Shown: positions 40,352 to 51,469 of the stretch, in pieces
Position numbering within the stretch: the first letter of the stretch is position 1
How the letters are laid out: the number at the start of each line of letters is the position of its first letter
Assembly: GCA_036365515.1 (NCBI GenBank)
Contig: CM070874.1
Location: 38,738,083 to 38,802,082 of the forward strand
DNA from: Torymus aiolomorphi
Taxonomy: Eukaryota > Arthropoda > Insecta > Hymenoptera > Torymidae
DNA: 64,000 nucleotides
Direction: 5' to 3'
The notes under the pieces: generated by a model
What the model saw: only the letters and a program-made list of their open reading frames with translations
Databases searched by the model: none
What the model was told of the DNA's origin: nothing
Made by a program: the position numbers and the translations under genes

Positions 40352-41630
40352 TAAACGAAGTTTTAAATGAATTTTTCTTGGTTCCTCGTTGATCGTTTTA
40401 TTGCAACCTCCGTCAAAATTTACACTTTGGAACGTACGAGTCATCATCTCACATAAAATTTCCATTGTTTAATAACGTTTATCAATCGCAAAAAATTATT
40501 TCGTTGCACTCCAACGATGCAAACTTCAGACCCATAAGTAATAACATTTAAAAGACGGCGGTGAGCCGCGCGTGGTTTTGTAAAAAAAATTTTTTAATTT
40601 TTTTTTTATTATAAGTCAATACTTTGTGTTCCATCTTTTGCAATTTTTTGTTAATTTACTAATATCTTGTATCTGAATTTAATTGAATAGGTCTTGTCTC
40701 AAATTTAGATTTCTTTACTTTTTGGATAGGTGAATATACTTCTAAAGTTTCCTACCCTGAGAATTGTTATAGTTCAAGCCTCTTAACGTGTGCTAACAGT
40801 TTAATAGAATTAAATAATAGAGTTACAGGAACTCTTTTTGCTGATTTTAACCTTTGTTTTAATTTTAATTCATCGTTTCTAATTCATCATTTGAAGACAT
40901 ATTTTTTCTCTTTTATATAAACTTAAAACTCATACTTTTATTTTCAAACAGTGAAGTTCATATTTATAAACCTTGAGGGAGTACTCATCCAGAGAAGAAT
41001 TTTTAAATTTTTTTTTAGGTTTCTTGGAAAAGTACGTCTTTTTTACCAAGAAGCGGCAAAATCATTTCACTGCAACACTAATCAGTGTAGTTTGGCAGCA
41101 TTGGTCCTTTATTATAGAGAATTAAATTTTAAAACTTAAAAAAGCATGATACTTTTTTGAGACAATTTATCTCGTGCTGCCGTAACAGTTTATCTAAAAA
41201 ATTATAATCAATTACCCTAATAAAAAACACTCTTGATTTCACCGAAAAAGGTATTTGTTTCACTGATGGAGCTAGGCAATACTATAAAAACAAATACGAC
41301 TTCCATAATCTTTTTCATCATTTTGAAGATTTTTCTGTTGAAGCAGAGCAGCGCTTTCACGCAACCGCGTACGGAAAAATGCATGAGATTTGATTGTGCC
41401 GCTTCTTGGTCAATAGGGACGAACTTTTCCAAGAAACCCAGAGAAGTTAAAAATTTTCTTTTGGATAAAAACTCCCTCAAGGTTAGTGAATATGAAGATC
41501 ACTGTTTGAAAATAAAAGAATTAGTTTTAAGTTTATATAAAAGAGAAAGAAGATGTATATGATCAAAACTAAAACAAAGGTTATAATCAGCAAAAAAAGT
41601 TCCTGTAACTCTATCATTTCATTTTATTAA

Positions 41631-41770
41631 CCTTTAGACTGCCGACCTGACTCATATATGAGCCAGCTGTGACCTTGAAAACTCGTTTCGACATATTAGA
41701 TATTTATATAAATAAATTTTACCTTTTAAAAATATTCATTTTTAAGGTAAAAATGCCGTCAGTCTAAAGG
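41631..41770. mobile_element. piggyBac-like MITE, 140 bp, TTAA duplication
   Basis: TTAA at 41627-41630 and 41771-41774 flank inverted ends CCTTTAGACTG. The other arm of foldback element A has a single uninterrupted TTAA at the equivalent place (AACAGTTTAATAG near 40800), which serves as the empty site. No coding capacity; it needs a transposase in trans. Confidence 0.88.
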
Positions 41771-42085
41771 TTAAACTGTTGCAACGCGCCGCTGTCTTTT
41801 TAATTTAATTACTTATGAACCCTTCAGTTCTCCAACTTGAAATTTTGGGGTTTTAAAACTGAAGACTTGGACTTTCGAATGAAAAAAGTTCAAAAAAAAA
41901 CATGTTATTCTTTTAGAAAAATCGGTCCGACCTTTCAACTCAAGTTTAGACCTAAAAAAAGCATTTCGGAGAATAAACAATAGCATAACTGGAAAGAGGA
42001 GGAAAAATGTATCAATATATGTTCACTGTTTTTTTCCGAGAGACTTATCATATGATTGCGAGCGAGTTGAACAGAGCGCATTTTA

Positions 42086-43915
42086 CGCGAAAAAGGCTCG
42101 GCTCGCGCCCGCTGGCTGGTTTCTTGCGGACGCCTCGATATGCACTATAAGTGTACCGATCAGCACGAAGTGCCTCACAGCTCGCGAGTCGTCTGCGCCC
42201 GAATACGCGCTATGAGTGTACTGGTCGGCGCGGAGTGGGGGAATTGGGAGAAAGACGGGTTCAAGCGCTCGGCCAGCGCAGCACGCGAGAGCTAGCTGCG
42301 CTCGAATATATATATTCACTTTTCTAAAGCTCATCTGGGGACCCAAACATCCGAAGGCGATAACTCTCACGTTTCGCGAGCCTGCATCGGTATGCCTGGC
42401 CACACATAGAAGCGTCTGTTCCCGTCTCTCTCTCTCTCGTTTTACAAAGTTTTATGCCACCCATATTTATACTGTATTTTTCCATTGAAATATTTATTTA
42501 CAGTGGATGCATTTTTAATTCTTTTATGTAAAAAAAAAAAAAAAGCAATAGACAATATGGACATTCTCATTTTTTTTTATTATTTAAATAAATCAAGATT
42601 TTAAAGAAGATATTCAAAGAAAATGCAAACCTTATTATTCATTATTATTATTATTGTTATTCACGATTTATAAATCAGAACGCAATGTTAGTAACACCCC
42701 TATTAGTATATTTAAATTAGTTTATAAAGTAAATTTTTTATAACGCATTTATTTTAATAAAACTACAAAATTCTCTTTCATTAATTTATAATACTTAAAG
42801 TACACGTTTATAGACAGTTAGTAACAAATACAGAATAAACTAATTTTTCCTCTGTAACTCCAAGGTTAAACATATACCATTTACTTAGTATACCTCTTCC
42901 AATTAAATCCCTGAGGATTTATTAACTCAACAATTCAATAGATTTTAGTTATCCAATACTAAACTAGGTTATTTCATATCTTTCTATTAAGCTCTTACGT
43001 TAGATAATTATCTTCAGCATTTTCTATCCACATTAATATTTCTTGACTTTATTTTGTATGTTTATGCAAAATATATAAAAACAGAATCTCTACAATTTCC
43101 AAATTCAATTAAGAATATTTTAAAGTTCAAATATCTTATGAAATCAAGTACTTTCCGTTCTCTTTCCTGAAAAGTTCATAAACTAACACATTTTAATATC
43201 TCACTTATTTCCACAATAGGTTAGTCTATTATATATATATATTATTGTACGTTCTTCTGTATAAGTTTTAGCAGTTACTTTAATTCAATGTCCCAATAAT
43301 ATGAAATGAGTAATAGGTTCACATATTAGATTTATGTTGATTTAGATAGTTTATTTTTAAGTTTACATGTTAAGTCTAAATTTGTAGAAGTATAATAGAG
43401 TTTATACAAATTTAGTTATTTTTATATACTTATATTTTAGTTCTAACTTATGTGCTAAAAATGTTAATAGCTTAAATTTATCATGAATTCAGGAATATAA
43501 TTTTTAAATCCGTTTATATTATCGAAAGTCGTCATATTTAGTTTTAAGTTTAATTTTACTAATTTTAAGACGTTTATAATTTCTATATTAAACTAGCATA
43601 CTGATAATTATAGTCACATACATGCATAATTATCCTTGTTCGGTTTCGTATTTAAAACTGTTTTGTTTAAAATAAAAATTATGTAAATAAATAATCTACT
43701 TTGGGTAATGTTTAATTTACGTAATAATTATAATTTATTACAATATTCAACCTTCAGATGCTTTCATTTATCAACTTTTTAAATAACTTTCAATTTTCAA
43801 TTGATAAATAAGTCTTGTTTTAACGTAAATTCTTTTAATTAGTCATGGGACCGCCCAACTATTTTATACATTTAACGTTTCATATTAAAAGGTATCTAAA
43901 AAAAAAAAAAAAAAA
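42086..43915. other. No gene seen; G+C-rich patch then A+T-rich DNA
   Basis: 42086-42440 is G+C-rich with two related stretches (GTGTACCGATCAGCACGAAGTG and GTGTACTGGTCGGCGCGGAGTG). From 42440 on the sequence is A+T-rich with poly(A) and ATT runs. No supported ORF. Confidence 0.5.
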
Positions 43916-43918
43916 AAC

Positions 43919-44988
43919 ATTACGTTAAAGTGGGTTATTTATCCGGATATAAATATAAAACAATAAAATTTTCTTTCATTGACTAATATTCAAACTATAG
44001 CAGTTATGCATAACGACGCCTCATTATAAAATCACAGCTTTCGATTATGAGTGAGGGAGGTTCTAAAAATCCGAGCGACCAATAGCGTCCCTCTGCGTTT
44101 AAGATAAGGAAGGCGCAGGCATCACTTCGTTAACGCAGCTCGTTCACTTGCGCGTCCGCTCAGTCACTACTCTCAACACCTCAACCGAAGAGGTCCTCTT
44201 TTCTCATTTCACAACTCTCAGAGTTTTTCTAACTTTCTTTCTCGAGCATCAAATTTAATCAGAGTCCCGAGCCACTCTGAAGTTTTTCGAAAACTTAAAA
44301 ATTTTGTAAAGTTACCGAGCAAGGGTAACCCGTTTGTGTCACGAATAAAATTCATATTTTTGCTAAAAATTATTTTGTTGTGTGTTAAAATTATTTTTTT
44401 TTCTTTTCTTATTTATAAACCACCGACACCTTTCATAAAAAAACGCAGCAGAGACAACGAATCTTCAAAGCTGCTAAGGACCAGAGAAAAAAAAACAAAG
44501 TAAGTGAACATTTTTATTTGCTTTCTTTTAGTTAGATAGAAATATTTCCCCCACATATCTATCCTTTTTTTCATGTATTAATTCGTGTCTCCGTATAGTT
44601 TTCCCCTAAAAATAAAAGTGTTTCTTCTAAGCCTGTCCACCTTTTAATAAACACCCAATAGAGATCCTGAGAGTAACAAACATATTAGGGAATCTATTGC
44701 GCAAGTCGCCAGTAACTGGGCCTTTCTTGTGGGTACATTCCCTAATTAAAATAAAATTAAAAAAATACACAAGAAATTTTAAACCAGAAACACCACTGGT
44801 TTCTTTTTATCAAAATTCTAAAATAATAAATCGCGTCGCGCCCTTTGTGGCCCAAACCCTATCCTATCCTATTAGTATCTAGCTCTATCCCGAGCTAGTA
44901 GGTTTTCATTAGCCTAGGCTCTAAACAGAGCAATTATTAGTTTTCTTTTAAATTAAATATCGGGTCTTCTTTGGTAGACCCGACGTAA
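43919..44988. other. Promoter-like or LTR-like island, unresolved
   Basis: A block of about 1.07 kb with a G+C-rich core. Features: an initiator-like GCTCAGTCACT near 44158, AATAAA near 44345, a possible splice donor AAAGTAAGT near 44500, and a hairpin GGGTCTTCTTTGGTAGACCC near 44962. The ends ATTACGT and ACGTAAC are roughly inverted, with AAAAC on each side. A degenerate solo LTR or the leader of a retroelement fits best, but neither end is clean. Confidence 0.35.
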
Positions 44989-45838
44989 CAAAACCAATTA
45001 CTATTTATTTCCACTTATTTCCGGACTTCACAAAATATTGATGGTATTGCAATTTTGAGGTCGGATTCTGAAAGTACATAAAATTTTACGTCAGAAATCA
45101 TATTTATCAAGTTTTTTAAACACTTGAAACATAAAAAGTTATCGTATCGAAAATCAGACGAAAATTTGGGAGTTCCGGGCCGAAACGGGTTAATAAAATT
45201 TCTTTCTTACAAAAAGTGAATAATTAATAAACTTTTAGAAACTATTAATAACTATTATTATTAAATGAAAAAAGTTTCTAACAGATAATAATTTTTTATC
45301 GATTGATTTTATGGTTATGCCGAGCGGCACAAAAAAATAAATAAAAGTTTATTACTGTTATAAACTTTAGCTCTTTATAACTGAAAAACTGCTGCTAACT
45401 GCTTTAGCAGAATGCTTTCTCAAAGAGAATTGATAAATTACATCAAATAATTTTTTTAAATGTACATTTTAATATAAAATTTCATTCTTGCTGCATATCT
45501 GATTTTCCATAAATACAATTATTCAAAATGATCAAGAAAATTATATTTAAAATAGTTATGTAGTAATTATTAAATTGCAAAATAAAAAGTATAAGGTATT
45601 ATCACATGCTATTTATTGAATTTATAAATTAATTGCACTTCTTCGAAATTTCTTCGGCGTTTTCTTCGAAAACCTGCTAACTCGGTATTTGTTTCAAAAT
45701 CCCGCCAACTCAGCGAAGACTTCGAAAATCCACCAACTCATAGAGTGGTTTCAAAAACCATATAACTCAGCGCAGGTTTTAAATATCCTCTCACTCAGGC
45801 GTTTTTTTTCTTTAATTTTGTAGTGGTAGCTCTAGGAT

Positions 45839-46718
45839 GTTAAAGTACAATTTCTGTATAACCGTAGAAAAAAATTATTTACGATTTTTCCATATTTTTC
45901 TTTATTTTTTTCACCGACATAATATTATCCGTTTCGACGGACAAAAATATGGATTGATAGGTAATTTCAAGACTTTTAAGAAAATGTGACTATTTCCAAA
46001 GGATACCCAAACCCAACGTCGTAAGAAAATATTTTCGATTCTTCCATATTTTTCTTAATTTTTTTAACCGACTTAATATTATCCGATTGGGCCAACAAAA
46101 ATATGGATCGATATGGATTTTAAGGCCTTTCAGAAAATGGGCCTACTTACGACCGATATCCAAACCCAGCGACGAAAAAAATTATTTTCGATTCTTCCAT
46201 ATTTTTCTTTATTTTTTTTAACCGACTTAATAATATCCGATCGGGCCAAAACAATATGGATAGATATGAAATTTCAAGACCTTTCAGAAAATGGTCCTAC
46301 TTCCGGCCGATATTCAAACCCAGAGCAAAGAAAAATTATTTTCGATTTTTGTATATTTTTCTTTATTTTTTTAATCGACTTAATAATATTCGATCGGGCC
46401 GAAAAAAATATGGGTATATAGGAAATTTTAAGACCTTTCAGAAAAGGGGCATACTTTCGACCGATATCCAAACTCGGCGAAGAAATAAAATTATTCGATT
46501 TTTCCATATTTTTCTTTTTTTTTTTTAATCGACTTAATAATATCCGATAGGGCCGAAAACAATATGGGTAGATAGGAAATTTCAAAACATTGCAGAAAAT
46601 GGGCCTACTTCCGACCGATATCCAAACCGAGAGCCAAAAAAGATTATTTTCGATTTTTCCATATTTTTTTTTATTTTTTTTAATCGACTTAATAATATTT
46701 GATTGGGCCGACAAACAG
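45839..46718. repeat. Tandem-repeat core of foldback element B, about 155-bp units
   Basis: About six units share CGATT(C/T)TTCCATATTTTTCTT, TAATCGACTTAATAATATCCGA, GGAAATTTCAAGACCTTTCAGAAAATGGGCCTACTT and CGACCGATATCCAAACC. Frames that cross this region on both strands are products of the repeat. Confidence 0.9.
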
Positions 46719-47168
46719 CCTAGAGCTACCACTACCAAATTAAAGAAAAAAAAAACGCCTGAGGATATTTAAAACCTTCGCTGAGTTATATGGTTTTTGA
46801 ACCACTCTATGAGTTGGTGGATTTTCGAAGTCTTCGCTGAGTTGGCGGGATTTTGAAGCAAACACCGAGTTAGCAGGTTTTCGAAGAAAACGCCGAAGAA
46901 ATTTCAAAGAAGTGTAATTAATTTATAAATTCAATAAATAGCATGTGATGATACCTTAAACTTTTTATTTTGCAATTTAATAATTACTACATAACTATTT
47001 TAAATATAATTTTCTTGATCATTTTGAATAATTGTATTTATGGAAAATCAGATATGCAGCAAGAATGAAATTTTATATTAAAATGTATATTTAAAAAAAT
47101 TATTTGATGTAATTTATCAATTCTCTTTGAGAAAGCATTCTGCTAAAGCAGTTAGCAACAGTTTTTCT

Positions 47169-47394
47169 AAGGGTCTGAAGTTTGCATCGTTGGAATGCAA
47201 CGAAATGATTTTTTACGATTGATTAAAGTTATTAAAAAATGGAAATTTTATCTAAACCTTTGTTATATAATTATTTTATACTATAAAACACTAAATCTCC
47301 ACGCATAATTAATATTATTTAGTATAAACGTAAAGTAAAATGAAGTATTTTTTTTTATTTCGTTGCACTCCAACGTTGCAAACTTCAGACCCAT
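47169..47394. mobile_element. MITE, 226 bp, 8-bp target duplication
   Basis: Inverted ends of about 37 bp start (A)GGGTCTGAAGTTTGCA(T/A)CGTTGGA. The target duplication GTTTTTCT is at 47161-47168 and 47395-47402. It sits in the right arm of foldback element B; the left arm has the unoccupied sequence. Same family as 36698/40535. An 8-bp duplication suggests a hAT-like or P-like parent, which is inference. Confidence 0.92.
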
Positions 47395-47751
47395 GTTTTT
47401 CTGTTATAAAGAGCTAAAGTTTATAACAGTAATAAACTTTTATTTATTTTTTTGTGCCGCTGGGCATAACCATAAAATCAATCGATAAAAAGTTATTATC
47501 TGTTAGAAACTTTTTTCATTTAATAATAATAGTTATTAATAGTTTCTAAAAATTTATTAATTATTCACTTTTTGTAAGAAAGAAATTTTATTAACCCGTT
47601 TCGGCCCGGAACTCCCAAATTTTCGTCTGATTTTCGATACGATAACTTTTTATGTTTCAAGTGTTTAAAAAACTTGATAAATATGATTTCTGACGTAATA
47701 TTTTATGTACTTTCAGAATCCGACCTCAAAATTTCAATACCATCAATATTT

Positions 47752-49152
47752 AATAAATTATAATCCATTTTAGCCAAAAAAACACGGTTTTCTCGAAAAA
47801 AAAATTTGTGTGATCGAAATTTTCGTACCGAAACAGAATTGATCTGTGAGTTTAACCAGTGAAAGTTGTGAAGAAATTACCTATACTTTGAAGTAACATA
47901 GGTCTGAAATTGAATTTAAAAATAGCAGCCGCGGGAATGGTCATTTTTCAGCGAAAATCTCATAAAATACTTTGCAATTTTTTTCCTTGAAAAGGATTAA
48001 CTTTGCTAACAAATTTTTATAGATTAAAAAGTATTTAGAACTATTCAAAGAACACGTGGAAATTTTTTCAGAATTTTTCGCATAATTTTTGGATTTTTCG
48101 GAATTAGCCATTTTTCAAAAATTCAAAAATGATCTAAAAAAATTCTGAAAAAATTTCCACATGTTCTTTGAATAATTTGAAGCACTTTTTGTTGTATAAT
48201 ATTTTTTTGCAAAGTTAATCCTTTTCGACAAAAAAAATCGCAAATTATTTGTAACCAATTCTGCGGGATAATTTGTAAAATGTTTATAAAATTTTTATGA
48301 AAATTTTATACAGTTTATAAAAAATTTTGGTATTATAAAGTTTTATAAAATTTTTATACAAAAATATAAAAAATATCAGCTTCTCTTATAGGCATCGATT
48401 GGTAATTTTGTCATGAGAGTGTATTAAAATTTTGATAAAAATATTAAAATATTAAAAAATTGTTTAATTAAATAAAAACCGTTGTTGTTGATAAGTAGAA
48501 ATCTACATTTTTATCATTTTATCTGATTTTAGAACAAGGATATTTCATGAAAATGCTAATAGAATCATTCCCGAAAAATTTCTGAATATATTACTTGTAT
48601 GTACGGAGGGCTTAATTGATGTATTTTTTCAAATAACGGTTTAATGTCAGTTTAATAAATAATGAATTTAGATTAATTTTGGGCTGTACATCACCTTAAG
48701 TAAACAAATTTATACAACGTTGAGATACCTTGCAACACAAAATTATTTAAAAAAATGTATAGAATGTTGCTTACCATTTTCGCCCTTAATTATACTTGCT
48801 CGCATTTAACTATTGGCGTTGAGCACGTATAATCGCATTGCTATGGTTTTATCTTTTACATGCCTCGTTTTTTTTCTGTACTTTGATTTTTTTTAACTTC
48901 GCTTGCTCTTCCTTGAAGTGTTTTTCCTTTCAAACGCTTTAAAATTTTGTTTGATTGATTTATGTATTTATTTATTTTTGATCTTTTTTATTTCTTATAA
49001 TTAGGAGTGTGTGCTTGATTTTAATGTAGATTTAATTTGATTTTATTTCTTTTTGAAGTAGTGTCGCTCAATCGGAGTGGAAATTTTGTATATTATTTTT
49101 TTATAAAAAATTTTGATAGTAAAAAGTAAATTATAAATGTTATTTATAACTA
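47752..49152. other. A+T-rich DNA with one palindrome, no gene seen
   Basis: The stem at about 47960-48095 and 48120-48245 (AAGGATTAACTTTGC, TTCAAAGAACACGTGGAAATTTTTTCAGAATTTTT and complement) is a palindromic repeat. Elsewhere nothing recognised. Confidence 0.65.
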
Positions 49153-49156
49153 TTAA

Positions 49157-50348
49157 CCTTTAGAGGACCGGCATTTGGGGTGCGTGATCGTTCTTAGAAA
49201 ATGCATAAAAAAATATCTTATTAGTTGTCCCGATTAGTGTGGGTTTAAGGAAGCTTCCCGGTTTGTCGTGATTTACTGAATTCATTTAGCCATGCAAGAA
49301 TGTGCAATCAATATATGTTGATAGTTTAACTTTTAATCTAAATACAGAAATTGTTTTCTCTAAAAAATATCCCTACTAAAATTATATTAAAAGTAAAAAA
49401 AATAATTTTTGCCTATATTTGTGTGCCCTAGCAGACGGCGATGAACGCGATCAATTTTCAAATCGCAGTATCGGTAATTTAATATTTTGGTTATAAATAC
49501 GTGCAACGCTAATGTATTACCATAATTTGTATATTTATAGGTTTAATTATATTGAAAATGATATTTCTTATAATGATAAAGCACACTAATCGGTTGTAGG
49601 GGGGGGGGCAGACGTGTACAAGCACATTAATCGGGGATACACAATTGCGTTCAGATCGATATGTTTTGCATTGGCTTTTCTTTGTGCAATTTTCTTCTTT
49701 TTGACGTTAATTTTGCATTCATTTCGAAAATCTATTGGCAGTAAAAGTATAATTTAATAAAAAATTAGTTTATAACACACTTTTCTATAACGTGGTGAAA
49801 GATTTTTGGACGCAAACACGTAGTTTGAACAACCACATATGAGCGACGTGTAACCTAACAAAGGTTATGTTTACGCTCTATAGGCACATAAAAATATGTA
49901 CAAATGCTGATTTTGTGCTGTATTAGTGGACAAAGTCATTTAAAATATGAAAAATATCTTTAAATCTTTTTATAAATGTATATTGTGTAAGTTAAAGTTG
50001 TTTTATAATATGATGAGCCCATTTTATTTTTCAAATTATTATTATACATTATTTTTTTTTTACCGTAATGATTGTCGTTTCTTATCACCTCCGAGTAAGA
50101 AACGTAATGAATCTTTCCAAATTACATGTTGTACTTTTTAAAACATTATTGCAGTCTTATTACTGACTAAAAAAGTTTGACACATAAATCTTGTAAAAAC
50201 TACATAGTCTAATATTTGGAAAAAAATTATTTCAATGCTATTTTCGTATCTGCTTATTTGTATATCGCGTTTAAATAATAGCACACAAATAGGAACGGGC
50301 ACACAAATCGGAACAAGTACCCTATAGTGGCTTCCGATCCTCTAAAGG
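49157..50348. mobile_element. 1.2-kb TTAA element (piggyBac-like, non-coding)
   Basis: TTAA at 49153-49156 and 50349-50352 flank inverted ends CCTTTAGAGGA(C/T)CGG. These resemble the CCTTTAGACTG ends of the 41631-41770 MITE. No supported ORF. A second, truncated copy lies at 35345-36412. The TTAA duplication is the hallmark of piggyBac-type transposition. Confidence 0.88.
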
Positions 50349-50628
50349 TTAAAAGTTAGCGTAAGCAAGCAGAAGTGAGCTACGCTACCGGTCATTTGCG
50401 TTTGTGCACCCAGACGACATTTTAGGTGATCAAAAAAGTTTCACCTCTTCGCTGTCTATTGGGCTACAAAAACCATCGGGGACTCATTGGAAAGCTTGAA
50501 CCAATAGCTTTAAGACCAACCTAAGGATAAATCTTTTTTCCGAATTTTTTTATGTGCCATTAAAGAATTAAAAAAAAATAGAAAACTACAATTTTGTTCT
50601 CAACTTTAAATCAACGTAGTTTTTGAAC

Positions 50629-51064
50629 CAATGATCGTAGGAGAGTTTTGCAAACAGAACTAGAAAGCTTGTAGTAAAAGTTTCAATTTTCATTTTTTGC
50701 TAAATTTTTTAACGCTCTTTTTCAACGATTCAACGACGCTTCTTTAATGAAAACTAGCTACTTTTAAAATGAATTTAAATGGAGAAATAATGATTTTTCG
50801 CAAAACTTTTGTTAGAAATTTTTTAAATCTGAAAAAATGTATACGTAATGTAGGCGCCCAACTACATATTTTTTCTAGCGAAATTTTGTCTGAAAGTCAT
50901 TATTTCTCTGTTTAAATTTATTTTTAGAAGTCCCTATAGTTTTCATTAAAAAAGCGTCGTTGAATTGTTAAAAAACAGCGTTAGAAAACTGCAAAAAATG
51001 AAAATTGAAGTTTTTACTTCAAGCTTTCCAGTTCTTTTTGCAAAACTATCCTACGATCATTGCT
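50629..51064. repeat. Palindromic repeat ending in the (CA)n tract
   Basis: The left arm (about 50629-50805: CCAATGATCGTAGGA...AACGACGCTTCTTTAATGAAAACTA) and right arm (about 50885-51064) are inverted copies. The right arm ends just where (CA)n starts. Confidence 0.8.
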
Positions 51065-51066
51065 TC

Positions 51067-51300
<234 letters not shown>

Positions 51301-51469
51301 ACGCACACATAATATTAATATTACCGTAACATCAAATGTCGACCTCGTTTTATTGCTGGCCTCAAGACCTACCATAAATTGAACTCGCTCAGTGGTCCAG
51401 GTAAGTATGCTATCTTCGACCTTGAAATTCTACAAAAATGGTCCACAAACAACTTCTAGAAATCTACCA

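Larger units (their letters stand above)
36763..40451 (+). mobile_element. Penelope-like element, head-to-tail partial dimer
   Basis: A 5'-truncated copy (about 36763-37829) is followed by a longer one (about 37830-40451). The shared part (36770-37829 against 39190-40247) covers the end of the reverse transcriptase, the endonuclease and the 3' region. Head-to-tail arrangement with a partial upstream copy is characteristic of Penelope-like elements. A hammerhead-type motif lies near the 3' end of the second copy. Confidence 0.88.
36698..40535. mobile_element. 8-bp-TSD MITE carrying a Penelope-like element
   Basis: ATGGGTCTGAAG at 36698 and CTTCAGACCCAT ending at 40535 are inverted ends. The target duplication AAGTAATA is at 36690-36697 and 40536-40543. 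Left piece (about 36698-36762) and right piece (about 40452-40535) match the intact MITE at 47169-47394. About 80 bp of the MITE middle is missing where the Penelope-like element sits. Confidence 0.85.
36413..42085. mobile_element. Foldback element A, with nested insertions
   Basis: The left arm is 36413-36697 continued at 40536-41070; the right arm is about 41380-42085 in inverted orientation. Shared arm segments include CATATGATTATGAG/CATATGATTGCGAG, GAATAAACAATAGCA, AAATTTCAAGTTGGAGAA, GAGTTACAGGAAC, CTTGAGGGAGT and CCAAGAAGCGGCA. The left arm was interrupted by the MITE/Penelope insertion and the right arm by a TTAA MITE. More fragments of the arm lie at 56748-57230. No ORF is supported in it. 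Confidence 0.8.
45032..47751. mobile_element. Foldback element B: arms of about 800 bp around a tandem-repeat core
   Basis: Left arm 45032-45838 and right arm about 46719-47751 (which includes a 226-bp MITE) are inverted copies. Shared segments include AAATATTGATGGTATTG, AACCCGTTTCGGCCCGGAACTCCC on the right and its complement on the left, GCATTCTGCTAAAGCAGTTAGCA, CTCAACTCATAGAGTGG-type segments and CCTAGAGCTACCACTAC at the inner edges. The middle holds tandem repeats. This layout is that of Foldback-type elements. No ORF is supported. Confidence 0.88.

Noticed and set aside
41217..41562. Frames of 87 and 109 codons on opposite strands
   Set aside because: They lie in the arm of foldback element A; the other arm does not keep the frame and no domain is visible.
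46113..46772. Overlapping frames on both strands in the foldback B core
   Set aside because: By-products of the 155-bp tandem unit.
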